NCBI RefSeq assembly: GCF_001693775.2
Contig: NZ_MBEW02000005.1
Location: 60,126 to 124,125 of the forward strand
Length of the DNA: 64,000 bases
From: Criibacterium bergeronii
Lineage (GTDB): Bacteria; Bacillota; Clostridia; Peptostreptococcales; Filifactoraceae
Reading direction: 5' to 3'
Part shown: positions 45,821 to 54,585 of the stretch, in pieces
Position numbering within the stretch: the first letter of the stretch is position 1
Layout of the letters: each line of letters begins with the position of its first letter
The notes under the pieces: generated by a model
What the model saw: the letters and a program-made list of their open reading frames with translations, nothing else
Databases searched by the model: none
What the model was told of the DNA's origin: nothing
Program-made: the position numbers and the translations under genes

Positions 45821-46564
45821 TTATTGCATATAATCCTTAAGTTTGACTAGTGCCGAACTGACTATTTGTGATATTCTAGACTCTGTGACTCCGACAATCT
45901 CTGATATCTCTTTATAAGTAAGATTTTCATAATAGTAAAGATTAATTATCGTTTTTTCCTTTGGTTTAAGTTTATCAATAGCTTTTGTAAGGTCATTTAA
46001 CGTATCTTTATACTCCAAGCTTTCTTGAGGTGAGTTTTCTTTTTTCTCATCCATTAGTTGTAGCTTGTAGTTGTCTGCGAATTCTTCTTCTATTGAAACA
46101 ACATTATAAAACGATGTCTGAGCAAGCAACTTATCAATTTCTTCAACTTCTATACCTAAATAGTTTGCCAGTTCTTCATCTGTTGCTTCTCTTCCTAGTT
46201 CATTTTCCAATTTTTGAAATGCCATATTTACAGCTTTAGATTTTTGTCTTACAGACCTTGGAATCCAATCTTGATTCCTTACATGGTCTATAATTGAACC
46301 CCTAATTCTAAAAGACGCATAGGTTTCAAATTTAATTTGCTTTTTGTAGTCATATTTATCAATTGCATCTATAAGCCCTATTACACCATATCCCATAAGG
46401 TCATCATACTCTATCTTTTGAGCATAGTAAGAAAATAGTTTACCGGAAACTATTTTTACTAGATTAACATACTTAGAAATAATTGAATTTCTAACTTCCA
46501 GTTTTTTATTAGGGTCTTTTTCTAAATTATATACTTCCCAAATATTTACTTCTTTTCCATCCAT
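45821..46564 (-). CDS. sigD: Flagellar sigma factor SigD/FliA (sigma-28)
   Basis: About 247 residues of a group 3 sigma factor with conserved regions 2 (YDDLMGYGVIGLIDAIDKYD, FETYASFRIRGSIIDHVRNQD split as FETYASFRIRGSIID) and 4 (LKPKEKTIINLYYYENLTYKEISE, quoted as LKPKEKTIINLYYYE). WIPRSVRQK and SRISQI are typical of FliA. I chose the ATG at 46562-46564, eight bases after AAGGGAG. It would direct the two sigma-28-type promoters found elsewhere in this window. A 125-bp gap precedes it, larger than any other in the operon, with a small hairpin but no clear promoter. Confidence 0.94.
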   Translation of the reverse strand: MDGKEVNIWEVYNLEKDPNKKLEVRNSIISKYVNLVKIVSGKLFSYYAQKIEYDDLMGYGVIGLIDAIDKYDYKKQIKFETYASFRIRGSIIDHVRNQDWIPRSVRQKSKAVNMAFQKLENELGREATDEELANYLGIEVEEIDKLLAQTSFYNVVSIEEEFADNYKLQLMDEKKENSPQESLEYKDTLNDLTKAIDKLKPKEKTIINLYYYENLTYKEISEIVGVTESRISQIVSSALVKLKDYMQ

Positions 46565-46689
46565 GACATTAACTCCCTTTAGGCATTTATGGTCATTTCT
46601 TGCAGGCAAATTTAATTATAGACACTATTTAATAAACTATTTTCTTAAAATAGATGCTTATAAATAATCAAATTATTAGTTAATGAATT

Positions 46690-47046
46690 TTAATTTTCAG
46701 TTCCCTCACTTACCACAAAATCTGAGTTAGCCTCATTGTTTTCTTGTATTTGTTCTTCTGGTTGACTCATCTCATCTAGTAGCTTTTTAATGTCCTCTTG
46801 ATTATCTGCTCCAACATTTTGTTCAAACGTGGATTTAGTTTCAACTATTTTTTCTTCAAAAAATATTGTCTCATAAATATACCCTATCAATATAACTAAA
46901 ATACTCACAAAAAATATACATATAAAAAGAGTTTTAATATATTCTAATAAAGAAATTTTAGTCACTACACCATATATAGTGTAAAGCATAAGTACAAAAT
47001 AATTTATATAGATAAGTCTCAATATCTTAAGATTCATATAATCCAC
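46690..47046 (-). CDS. Small two-helix membrane protein in the che cluster, unknown
   Basis: 118 residues. Two hydrophobic segments (LIYINYFVLMLYTIYGVV and LFICIFFVSILVILIGYIY) form a hairpin in the membrane. They are followed by an acidic, Glu/Gln/Asn-rich tail (about residues 70-118) likely to be unfolded and cytoplasmic. It lies six bases after cheD and 125 bp before sigD. I do not recognise the family; the operon position implies a motility role. Confidence 0.6.
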   Translation of the reverse strand: MDYMNLKILRLIYINYFVLMLYTIYGVVTKISLLEYIKTLFICIFFVSILVILIGYIYETIFFEEKIVETKSTFEQNVGADNQEDIKKLLDEMSQPEEQIQENNEANSDFVVSEGTEN

Positions 47047-47052
47047 TCTTTT

Positions 47053-47538
47053 TTATATTATACTTTCTCCCTTTCCTATACTTTTTATATGAAGTTGCAA
47101 TGAAGGAATATCAAAAGTAATAGTTCTACCGCTATTTCCAAGCGTATCTTCTGAAACAATTGGTATATTTAATGATTTTAGCTTAGCCTTAACAGCCTCC
47201 ACATTCTTTGTACCGATGTTAAGGTTATCAGTCTTTAAAGAAACGCTAAACATCTGAGCTCCTCCAGCTATCTTTGCTTTAAGAGAACTCTTTGAAACGC
47301 CTGCCTTAATAAGGTCTTCCATCATTAAATCTATACAAGTATCAGCAAATTTTAATTTATTTGCATTGTTTTTTATTTCTAAACTTGATGGTAGCATGAC
47401 GTGCGCCATACCTGCTATACCTTTACTTGCATCAAATATAACAGCCCCAACACAAGAACCTAATCCCAATGTAATTAAACCATCTGGAGCTTTTGCGATT
47501 TTATAATCTGCCATACCTACTCGAAGTATATTACTCAT
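47053..47538 (-). CDS. cheD: Chemoreceptor glutamine deamidase CheD
   Basis: A 161-residue CheD. The catalytic Cys and His are in GLGSCVGAVIFD and GMAHVMLPSS; AKIAGGAQMFS is also conserved. It deamidates receptor glutamines and binds CheC, raising CheC phosphatase activity in Firmicutes. It overlaps cheC by eight bases. Confidence 0.95.
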   Translation of the reverse strand: MSNILRVGMADYKIAKAPDGLITLGLGSCVGAVIFDASKGIAGMAHVMLPSSLEIKNNANKLKFADTCIDLMMEDLIKAGVSKSSLKAKIAGGAQMFSVSLKTDNLNIGTKNVEAVKAKLKSLNIPIVSEDTLGNSGRTITFDIPSLQLHIKSIGKGESII

Positions 47539-48154
47539 CCTTTAAAACTCCCAACATTCTAAATAATTTTTCAAAAGAGTCTAAATCCGGCATAAAGAAG
47601 AAGTAGCAGTTAACATCGTCCCCTTCTAAATCTAAAACATTCTCTATTAAAATCAGTTTATCAGACTCAATCCCATATTCAACTGCAGGAACACTAAGTA
47701 TAGAGCTTACCATATCTATACTTACCGATGGAATAGAAATATTCATAAACAAGCTTGAAAACATTGATATTGCATTTACATATCCGCTTGTCATTATATT
47801 TCCAAGCTCTTGTATTACAGACCTTTCCATTTCTCCATATTCATTTCCTTGGACTTCTGTTCCAAGTAGGCTTCTAATAAGTACGTTAGCTGATTTAGTA
47901 TCCAACAATGTAAGTATTGTGCCTTGAATATCACCAGTGAAATTAATATATACTCCTATAGTAATTTCTTCAGGGTCTTCAAACATTTCTACTACTTTTT
48001 GAGTATCAATGACTTCAATATTTGGAACCTGCATATCTACTTTTTTGTTAATCATCTGCGACAAAGAAGTAGCCGCATTCCCAGAGCCTATGTTACCTAT
48101 CTCTTTAAGCAAATCTAAGCACATACTATTTATATTGTCTATAGTAAAATTCAT
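47531..48154 (-). CDS. cheC: CheY-P phosphatase CheC
   Basis: A 207-residue CheC with two phosphatase-type helices carrying the E-x2-N pattern (LLKEIGNIGSGNAATS and VIQELGNIMTSGYVN). It removes phosphate from CheY-P and pairs with CheD for adaptation. It sits in the order cheB-cheA-cheW-cheC-cheD seen in Bacillus. Confidence 0.93.
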   Translation of the reverse strand: MNFTIDNINSMCLDLLKEIGNIGSGNAATSLSQMINKKVDMQVPNIEVIDTQKVVEMFEDPEEITIGVYINFTGDIQGTILTLLDTKSANVLIRSLLGTEVQGNEYGEMERSVIQELGNIMTSGYVNAISMFSSLFMNISIPSVSIDMVSSILSVPAVEYGIESDKLILIENVLDLEGDDVNCYFFFMPDLDSFEKLFRMLGVLKDE

Positions 48155-48175
48155 TTCCCGTACTCCTTATAAAAT

Positions 48176-48595
48176 CTATTTACTTAAAACCTTGTCTACA
48201 TCTAGAAGTATTATCATTCTATCATTATCCCTTGCAATTCCTCTAACATAGGTTTCATCTATAGAATCTTCTTTTGCTGAATAATCAATCTGAGATTGTT
48301 CTAAGACCTTTACTTCATAAGTGGAATCCACTATATATCCTATCATCATATCATCCATCTTATTTACAATTATTCTACTTTCAGAATCCATTTGTTTTTT
48401 AGGAAGACTTAACCTCAATCGTAAGTCTATAATAGGAACAATTTCCCCTCTAAGGTTAATAACACCTGCAACATAATTCGGAGTTCTTGGTACTCTTGTT
48501 ATGGCATTATCTCTTTCTATTGTTTCAACAGTGTCTATCTTTATAGCATAATATTCGTCTTCAAGAGTAAATATTACATATTGATTATCATTCAT
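48176..48595 (-). CDS. cheW: Chemotaxis adaptor CheW
   Basis: A 139-residue single CheW/SH3-like domain that couples receptors to CheA. It has YVIFTLEDEYYAIKIDTVETIER, split as YVIFTLEDEYYAI and VETIER, then TPNYVAGVINLRGEIVPIIDL, quoted as GVINLRGEIVPIIDLR. It lies 11 bp after cheA. Confidence 0.94.
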   Translation of the reverse strand: MNDNQYVIFTLEDEYYAIKIDTVETIERDNAITRVPRTPNYVAGVINLRGEIVPIIDLRLRLSLPKKQMDSESRIIVNKMDDMMIGYIVDSTYEVKVLEQSQIDYSAKEDSIDETYVRGIARDNDRMIILLDVDKVLSK

Positions 48596-48606
48596 CTATA
48601 GACCTC

Positions 48607-50724
48607 CTAATTAAATATTTCATTGGTATCTATGATTAATGCAACTCCACCATTACCTAGTATAGTTGCTCCAGCAATTAATTTAACAAAGTGCAGATAT
48701 GGTCCTAGTGATTTTATTACTATTTCTTGTTGACCTATTAAGGAATCTACAATAAGTCCTAAGTCCTTATCACCTTTTCTAACTATTACTACAGTTACTG
48801 TACCTTGTTTTCTTTCGCTATTTTCAACTTCCATTACCTCGGACATTCGCTTTAATTCAAGAGGTGTATCTCTGTAAAGTATAATTTCTTTACCTTCAAT
48901 GTTTCTAATATTTTCAGTGTTTATATCTGTTATCTCTTTGATGTTATTTAGTGGTATTGCATATTTTTCATCTCCGATAATAACAAGAAGTGCTTGGATA
49001 ATCGCTAATGTAAGCGGAAGTCTTATTATAAATGCTGAACCCTTGTCTTTTTCAGTTTTTACTTCAACTGTACCGCTAAGTGTTTCTATCTTGTTTTTAA
49101 CTACATCCAGTCCGACCCCTCTACCTGATACATTACTGATATGGTCAGCTGTTGAAAAACCTGCTGCAAATATCAATTCAGCCGCCCTGTTGGCATCCAT
49201 TTCATCAGCTTGCTCTTTTGAAAGTATTCCTCTTTCAATTGCTTTTTCTTTTACTTTTTCAACATTTATACCAGCACCATCATCGGTTACTTCTATAACA
49301 ACAGTATTCCCGTCTTGGAAAGCTATTAATCTTACTGTTCCTTTTTCATTTTTGCCCTTTGCAATTCTTTCTTCAGGTGATTCAATACCATGGTCAGCAG
49401 AATTTCTCAGTAAGTGAATTAGTGGGTCTCCTATCTCATCGATAACAGTTCTGTCAACTTCTGTTTCTTCACCTTCCATTATTAGTTCTATTTCTTTATT
49501 TAAATCCTTTGATAAGTCTCTTACAACTCTTGGGAATCTGTTGAATACTCTTTCTATAGGCACCATTCTAACCTTAGTAACTGCATCGTGTAGGCTAGTT
49601 GTAACTCTTTCCAAATATTCTATAGCATCTGTCATATTTTGGCGTTTGCTAAATATCTCGCTATCTTCTAGTCTAGTTTTTACGATTATAAGCTCACTTA
49701 CTAGGTTCATAAGATTATCTAATCTATCTGTATCAACCCTTATAGTCTTAGAAGATTTATTTGCTCTGGATTCTGTCTTTTTAGCGTCAGCAGGAGCACT
49801 TGCCTTTGTAGATTGAGCTGCTATCTGAGGTGCTGCTGTTTGCTGAGGCTCTACCGGTTTTAATTCTGACTGAGGTGCTTGAGTAGCTGGTTGTTCTTGT
49901 TTTACTTCTTGTGGTTGTTCTTTTTGCTTTAAGTTTTCGATGTCAAAAGCACTTACTTCAACTTTTGTAATTTCTGAAACATTTTCTATTAATCCTTTTA
50001 GCTCATCTACTGATTCTTGTGTTAAAACTAAAAGACTAAATTGTCCTTCAAAAGATTCTTTTTCCAAATCGTCAGAAGATGGATTTGAGTATACTATTTC
50101 TCCAATATCTTCAACATTTTTATACACTATAAATGCTCTAGCAGATTTAAGCATACATTTTTCATCTACATATACATCCGCCTTATATACACTCATTCCT
50201 GAGCTTATTGCTTGAGATAATGAGCTATAGAGTGCATCTTTATCTGTTTCAGACAAATTTAAAGATAGTCCATTTGTACTATCTGTCTGTGATGCAGAAG
50301 CCGTCTGCTCGTTGCTTTTTGTTTCTTGAGTTACTGTTCCGCCGGATTCAATGCTTTCAAGTCTAGTAACTAAATCCGTAATATCAATATTTTGTTCTTT
50401 ACCTTCTGTTTCTATGTTTTTTACTTGTCCTTCAAGCACGTCTAAGCCCTCGAAAAGTGTATCGATTATGTCTCTGTTTACAACTATTTTTTGAGAACGG
50501 ATACCATCTAATACATTTTCCATCTTATGGGTCAATTTTTGCATATTTGTGAAACCCATTGTACCCGACATTCCCTTTAGTGTATGGGCAATTCTAAAAA
50601 TTTCATTAACAGTTTCCATATCATTTGGATTATCTTCTATTCTTAGCAGACATTCGTTTAGGTTTTGCAGATGTTCTCTAGACTCGTCTAAGAAAATATC
50701 AATGTATTGGTCAAAATTAAACAT
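48607..50724 (-). CDS. cheA: Chemotaxis histidine kinase CheA
   Basis: About 705 residues with the usual five domains. P1 has the phosphorylated histidine (His47, IAHTLKGMSGTMGF). A P2-like part follows near residues 150-260, then a Pro/Gln-rich linker (about 265-330). Next are P3 dimerisation, the P4 kinase core (HLLRNSADHGIE, DDGAGIN, GRGVGLDVV) and P5, which is CheW-like. I favour the ATG at 50722-50724, seven bases after GGGGG; an ATG two codons earlier overlaps the cheB stop. It phosphorylates CheY and CheB. Confidence 0.95.
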   Translation of the reverse strand: MFNFDQYIDIFLDESREHLQNLNECLLRIEDNPNDMETVNEIFRIAHTLKGMSGTMGFTNMQKLTHKMENVLDGIRSQKIVVNRDIIDTLFEGLDVLEGQVKNIETEGKEQNIDITDLVTRLESIESGGTVTQETKSNEQTASASQTDSTNGLSLNLSETDKDALYSSLSQAISSGMSVYKADVYVDEKCMLKSARAFIVYKNVEDIGEIVYSNPSSDDLEKESFEGQFSLLVLTQESVDELKGLIENVSEITKVEVSAFDIENLKQKEQPQEVKQEQPATQAPQSELKPVEPQQTAAPQIAAQSTKASAPADAKKTESRANKSSKTIRVDTDRLDNLMNLVSELIIVKTRLEDSEIFSKRQNMTDAIEYLERVTTSLHDAVTKVRMVPIERVFNRFPRVVRDLSKDLNKEIELIMEGEETEVDRTVIDEIGDPLIHLLRNSADHGIESPEERIAKGKNEKGTVRLIAFQDGNTVVIEVTDDGAGINVEKVKEKAIERGILSKEQADEMDANRAAELIFAAGFSTADHISNVSGRGVGLDVVKNKIETLSGTVEVKTEKDKGSAFIIRLPLTLAIIQALLVIIGDEKYAIPLNNIKEITDINTENIRNIEGKEIILYRDTPLELKRMSEVMEVENSERKQGTVTVVIVRKGDKDLGLIVDSLIGQQEIVIKSLGPYLHFVKLIAGATILGNGGVALIIDTNEIFN

Positions 50725-50726
50725 TT

Positions 50727-51818
50727 TCATACCCCCATAATTTTATTAATCTCGCGTGATATTTCACGCAAGGGTAAAACTTTATCAACCTTGCCTGTTT
50801 GTATTGCTACTTTAGGCATACCAAAAACTACGCAAGTAGATTCGTCCTCAGCAATAGTAACTGCTCTTTTTACATCTTTTAGCTTAGCTAGACCATTTGC
50901 TCCATCACCGCCCATACCAGTCATTATAACTGCTACAACTTCATCTACTTTGCTTTGTGAAACAGACTCCATCATTGCATCTACTGACGGCTTGTGTCCA
51001 TTTACCGGAGCAGAATTTTCAAGATTAATTTTGAATTTATCTTTATCAACAGATGTTATCTTCATTTGTAGTCCACCAGGTGCTACATAAGCAACTCCAT
51101 TTTTTAATAATTCCCCATCTTCAGCTTCCTTCACTGAAAGTGAAGAAAACGAATCTAGTCTTTCCGCTAGAGATTTTGTGAATCCCTTTGGCATATGCTG
51201 TACTATTAAAACCGGAGCATTTATATTACCTTTTATACTTGGAATAACCTCATGTAAAGCTCTCGGTCCTCCTGTGGAGGTACCTATAGCAATAATTTTT
51301 TTAACGATATCCCCACTTGCTGTTTTTTGAAAAGGAGTTTGCTTTTTAGTTTCAACTTCATTACTTGTAATTCTGTCTAACGTAGCATTTTGATGTCTCA
51401 TATAAGACATAACATTTACTCTTGCAACTGCTTTTACTTTATCTTTTATCTCATTTGCAAGTCTCTCTCCCTGCACTGTAAAAATATTTTGCGGCTTTGC
51501 AATAAAGTCGACCGCACCATACTCCAATGCGTCTAATGTTATATCCGCTCCTTCAGTAGTAAGTGAGCTTAACATTACTACCGGAGTCTTTTTCATTTCC
51601 ATAATTTTTTTCAATGTTTCAATACCGTTTAATATTGGCATCTCCACATCAAGTGTAATAACATCATAGTCATTTTTTGCTACTAATTCTAACGCAGACT
51701 TCCCATTTTGTGCGGTGTCAATCTTAATAAAATCTTCATCTGCTGAGAATATATTAGTTAGAATTTTCCTGATGAAGGCGGAATCATCTACTATTAATAA
51801 TTTTAAATTCCTATTCAT
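50727..51818 (-). CDS. cheB: Chemotaxis methylesterase CheB
   Basis: A 363-residue response regulator with an N-terminal receiver (phospho-Asp in VITLDVEMPILNG) and a C-terminal methylesterase. The catalytic Ser is in GTSTGGPRAL, His in HMPKGFT and Asp in MTGMGGDGANG. It demethylates or deamidates receptors. The methyltransferase gene cheR is not in the window. It overlaps the PilZ gene by four bases. Confidence 0.95.
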   Translation of the reverse strand: MNRNLKLLIVDDSAFIRKILTNIFSADEDFIKIDTAQNGKSALELVAKNDYDVITLDVEMPILNGIETLKKIMEMKKTPVVMLSSLTTEGADITLDALEYGAVDFIAKPQNIFTVQGERLANEIKDKVKAVARVNVMSYMRHQNATLDRITSNEVETKKQTPFQKTASGDIVKKIIAIGTSTGGPRALHEVIPSIKGNINAPVLIVQHMPKGFTKSLAERLDSFSSLSVKEAEDGELLKNGVAYVAPGGLQMKITSVDKDKFKINLENSAPVNGHKPSVDAMMESVSQSKVDEVVAVIMTGMGGDGANGLAKLKDVKRAVTIAEDESTCVVFGMPKVAIQTGKVDKVLPLREISREINKIMGV

Positions 51819-52456
51819 TTTGAATTATTCCTTCTTTTAATTTCTCTTCTTTGTTTTTCAAATACATATTTTACAATAACATTCTGGTCATCCTCATATA
51901 AGTCATAAAACTCAACACTTACTTCAGATTTACCAAAACCTATTTTGTCAACTTTAACAACCTTCGCTTCTAAATCTAAATCTTCTCCTAATAATGTGAT
52001 GTTTAATTCTACAAGGTCTCCTAATTTAAAATCTTGTCTCGAAAGAAATTTTAATCCTCCACCACTAATGTCCAAAATAATCGTCTCTTCAAAAATTACA
52101 TCTCCCAACCTTCTGACTATAACGTCAAGGTCAGATTTTACTCTGTAGAAATTTCTTCGTTGTAGTTTTTTAACTTCTCCTAGTCTTCGTAATTTCAATA
52201 AATTTATTTTCTCTCTAACCTTTGCAACAATTTCTGTTTCAAAGCTATGCAAGCCGTGATTTTCTACTTGAAAGACCACATCTAACCTTGTTCCGTTTAA
52301 AAAACGCACTTCTTTGCCTTCTTTACTCGGATTTTCTACCATAAGTTCAATCTCTGAATCTAGACTAATTACTCTGCTGGCATATTCCTCGTTTTCACCA
52401 TTCTTTTTTTTGTAAATTAAATTAATATTTTGAAATTGACTTATATAGTAAAGCAC
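51815..52456 (-). CDS. PilZ-domain c-di-GMP receptor (YcgR/flagellar-brake-like)
   Basis: A 213-residue protein with a YcgR-type N-terminal domain (about 1-90) and a C-terminal PilZ domain. The c-di-GMP binding residues appear as the QRRNFYRV arginine motif and LDISGGGLKF (D-x-S-x-x-G). Similar proteins slow or bias the motor when c-di-GMP rises. Placement between flhG and cheB strongly suggests motor control. Confidence 0.87.
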   Translation of the reverse strand: MLYYISQFQNINLIYKKKNGENEEYASRVISLDSEIELMVENPSKEGKEVRFLNGTRLDVVFQVENHGLHSFETEIVAKVREKINLLKLRRLGEVKKLQRRNFYRVKSDLDVIVRRLGDVIFEETIILDISGGGLKFLSRQDFKLGDLVELNITLLGEDLDLEAKVVKVDKIGFGKSEVSVEFYDLYEDDQNVIVKYVFEKQRREIKRRNNSK

Positions 52457-52459
52457 GGA

Positions 52460-53344
52460 TTACACCTTCCTAAACAACCCTTTGAATTTATCAATAAAAT
52501 TAGAAAAATTTTGACTCTGATTTGTCGTTTCTTCCTTTGTGACCTTGTCACAAATAGCTACTATACATTTCGATACTCTATTTTGTGGTGCAGTTTCTAT
52601 TATAGGCTTTTGTTTCTTAACTGCTCTTGCAACATTTGGATCTTCGTAAATGAATCCTAAATATTCCAATTTTTTATTTATAAATTTTTCAGCTACAGCA
52701 TTGATATTTGTAAATACCTCATTAGCCTCTTTTTGATTATCAGCTTTATTTATCACAAGACTAATTTTTTTATTTCTATCTTTGTTTGATACAACTTTGA
52801 TAAGTGCGTAAGAGTCTGCTATAGATGTTGGCTCAGTTGTAGTTATAACTATCAGTTCAGACGCTATTTGGGCAAAAGATGTTACCACATTTGATATTCC
52901 TGCTCCTGTATCAATCAGAACATAATCCGAAACATTATTTAGGTATGATAATGACGTGACAACTTTTTTTAATTTAATCTCATCAACATCTGCCATTTCA
53001 AGTATGCCAGAGCCTCCTGAAATTATTGATAGATTTGGAGCTACAACTGTCATAATGTCTTTTATGCCTAAATCTCCCTTAATCACATCAAAAAAGTTGT
53101 TCTTTACTACAACTCCAAATAATATCTCTATGTTCGCCAGTCCTAAGTCTGCATCTATTATTACTACTTTTTTACCTCTGTTTGATAGCTCTTTAGCAAG
53201 ATTTGCAGTGAAGTTAGACTTTCCAACTCCACCTTTACCACTTGAGATACAAATAAAATTTGCTGTCCTTTGATGCCCAGCTACCGCAACCTTACTTGAC
53301 TCTGATAATACTTCTCTCAGGTTTTGAGCTTGGTCTTGCATCAT
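52460..53344 (-). CDS. flhG: Flagellar number/placement ATPase FlhG (YlxH, MinD-like)
   Basis: A 294-residue MinD/ParA-family ATPase. The deviant Walker A is GKGGVGKSNFTANLA, with VVIIDADLGLANIEILFG and VLIDTGAGIS as Walker A' and B. The N-terminal QAQNLREVLSES helix includes a DQAxxLR-like element that stimulates FlhF. It overlaps flhF by four bases. A C-terminal basic helix may bind the membrane. Confidence 0.92.
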   Translation of the reverse strand: MMQDQAQNLREVLSESSKVAVAGHQRTANFICISSGKGGVGKSNFTANLAKELSNRGKKVVIIDADLGLANIEILFGVVVKNNFFDVIKGDLGIKDIMTVVAPNLSIISGGSGILEMADVDEIKLKKVVTSLSYLNNVSDYVLIDTGAGISNVVTSFAQIASELIVITTTEPTSIADSYALIKVVSNKDRNKKISLVINKADNQKEANEVFTNINAVAEKFINKKLEYLGFIYEDPNVARAVKKQKPIIETAPQNRVSKCIVAICDKVTKEETTNQSQNFSNFIDKFKGLFRKV

Positions 53345-54585
53345 CTAAACGTCTCCTTTAGCAACTCTGTCAAATACATATCAATATCAAATTTTTCCAT
53401 ATCATCCGGGACGTTTTGCCCAAATGTAATGTAGGAGATGTTTTTTTGTGTAAGATTAATTATGTCAAGCACTGAACCACTACTTAATGTCTCATCCAGT
53501 TTGGTAACTATTATACCATATTCTTCTAAAAATTCATACATTTTTATTATATCTATTATATCATTTAAGTTTATGTTTGCTGAAATGACTAGGTAAACAG
53601 TCTTATCCTCTATAATATCTATTATTTCCTTTAATTCAGCCATTTGTTTTTTATTGTGATGAGACCTGCCTGCTGTGTCTATATATATTCTATCTCTGTT
53701 TGAAAGTCTGTCCATTGCAGTAGATATATCATTTATTTCATAGGCTACTTCTATTGGTGATGAAAGTATATCTGCATAGGTTTTTAATTGCTCTACAGCA
53801 GAAATCCTGTATGTATCAAGGGTCAAAAAACCTATTTTATTTTTATTCTCAATCATATTTTTTGATGCAATCTTAGCCAATGTAGTAGTCTTTCCAACAC
53901 CTGTAGAGCCTACAAAGATTACATTTTTAGAATAGTCAGTATGCTCATCGAAGTCAATTGCAGAAAACTGTGACTTAATTTCGTTTTTTACTGTTTCAAA
54001 ATTAACCTTTTGGTTTTTTTGTGTAATACTATTTATAATTTTTGCTGAAAATACTTCAGACACTCCTAAGTCTACTAGCTTTTTGATATTTTCCTTTAAT
54101 TCTATTTCTGTTTTTTCTTCTTCTTCAGTCTTAAATGCTTCGTTTATTTTGCTACTTAACTTATTTAATGTGTGTTTCATTTCGTCCAACTCTTGGACTA
54201 CTTTAGCCTGATTATGAATGTTTTCTGTATTTTGTTTTTCTATACTTTGGGTAGGTGTTTTTTTATATTTGTTTTCCAAATTTACTTCATCAGTAATTGG
54301 CTGTTTTTTTTGAATTCTTGATACTTCATTAAGCTTGTCAAGATGAGCTTTAAAATCATTAGATGCAATATTTTGGCTAGTAGATACTTTTTCTGTCTTT
54401 TTTGTCGTCCTGTTTGCTGCATCAGATGCAGCTAAAATTTCTACTTGTTCCTTAGAAAAAAATCCAAAAAATCCACCTTTTTTAACTTTATTAGTCTGCA
54501 ATATAATTGCATCATTACCAAATTCTTTTCTTATTTGTGCCATTACCTGAGGTATTGATTCCCCGATAAATTTTTTTACCTGCAT
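53341..54585 (-). CDS. flhF: Flagellar SRP-type GTPase FlhF
   Basis: 414 residues. The N-terminal part (about 1-150) is a variable basic region that begins QVKKFIGESIPQVMAQIRKEFG. The NG GTPase domain (about 170-414) has the P-loop VGSTGVGKTTTLAKIA, TLDTYRISAVEQLKTYA, DTAGRSHHNKKQ and VTKLDET. It sets the site of flagellar assembly together with FlhG. It overlaps flhA by one base. Confidence 0.94.
   Translation of the reverse strand: MQVKKFIGESIPQVMAQIRKEFGNDAIILQTNKVKKGGFFGFFSKEQVEILAASDAANRTTKKTEKVSTSQNIASNDFKAHLDKLNEVSRIQKKQPITDEVNLENKYKKTPTQSIEKQNTENIHNQAKVVQELDEMKHTLNKLSSKINEAFKTEEEEKTEIELKENIKKLVDLGVSEVFSAKIINSITQKNQKVNFETVKNEIKSQFSAIDFDEHTDYSKNVIFVGSTGVGKTTTLAKIASKNMIENKNKIGFLTLDTYRISAVEQLKTYADILSSPIEVAYEINDISTAMDRLSNRDRIYIDTAGRSHHNKKQMAELKEIIDIIEDKTVYLVISANINLNDIIDIIKMYEFLEEYGIIVTKLDETLSSGSVLDIINLTQKNISYITFGQNVPDDMEKFDIDMYLTELLKETFR

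Noticed and set aside
48899..49417. Plus-strand open frame of 172 codons opposite cheA
   Set aside because: A shadow of cheA; Ser/Pro/Phe-rich composition and no start signal.
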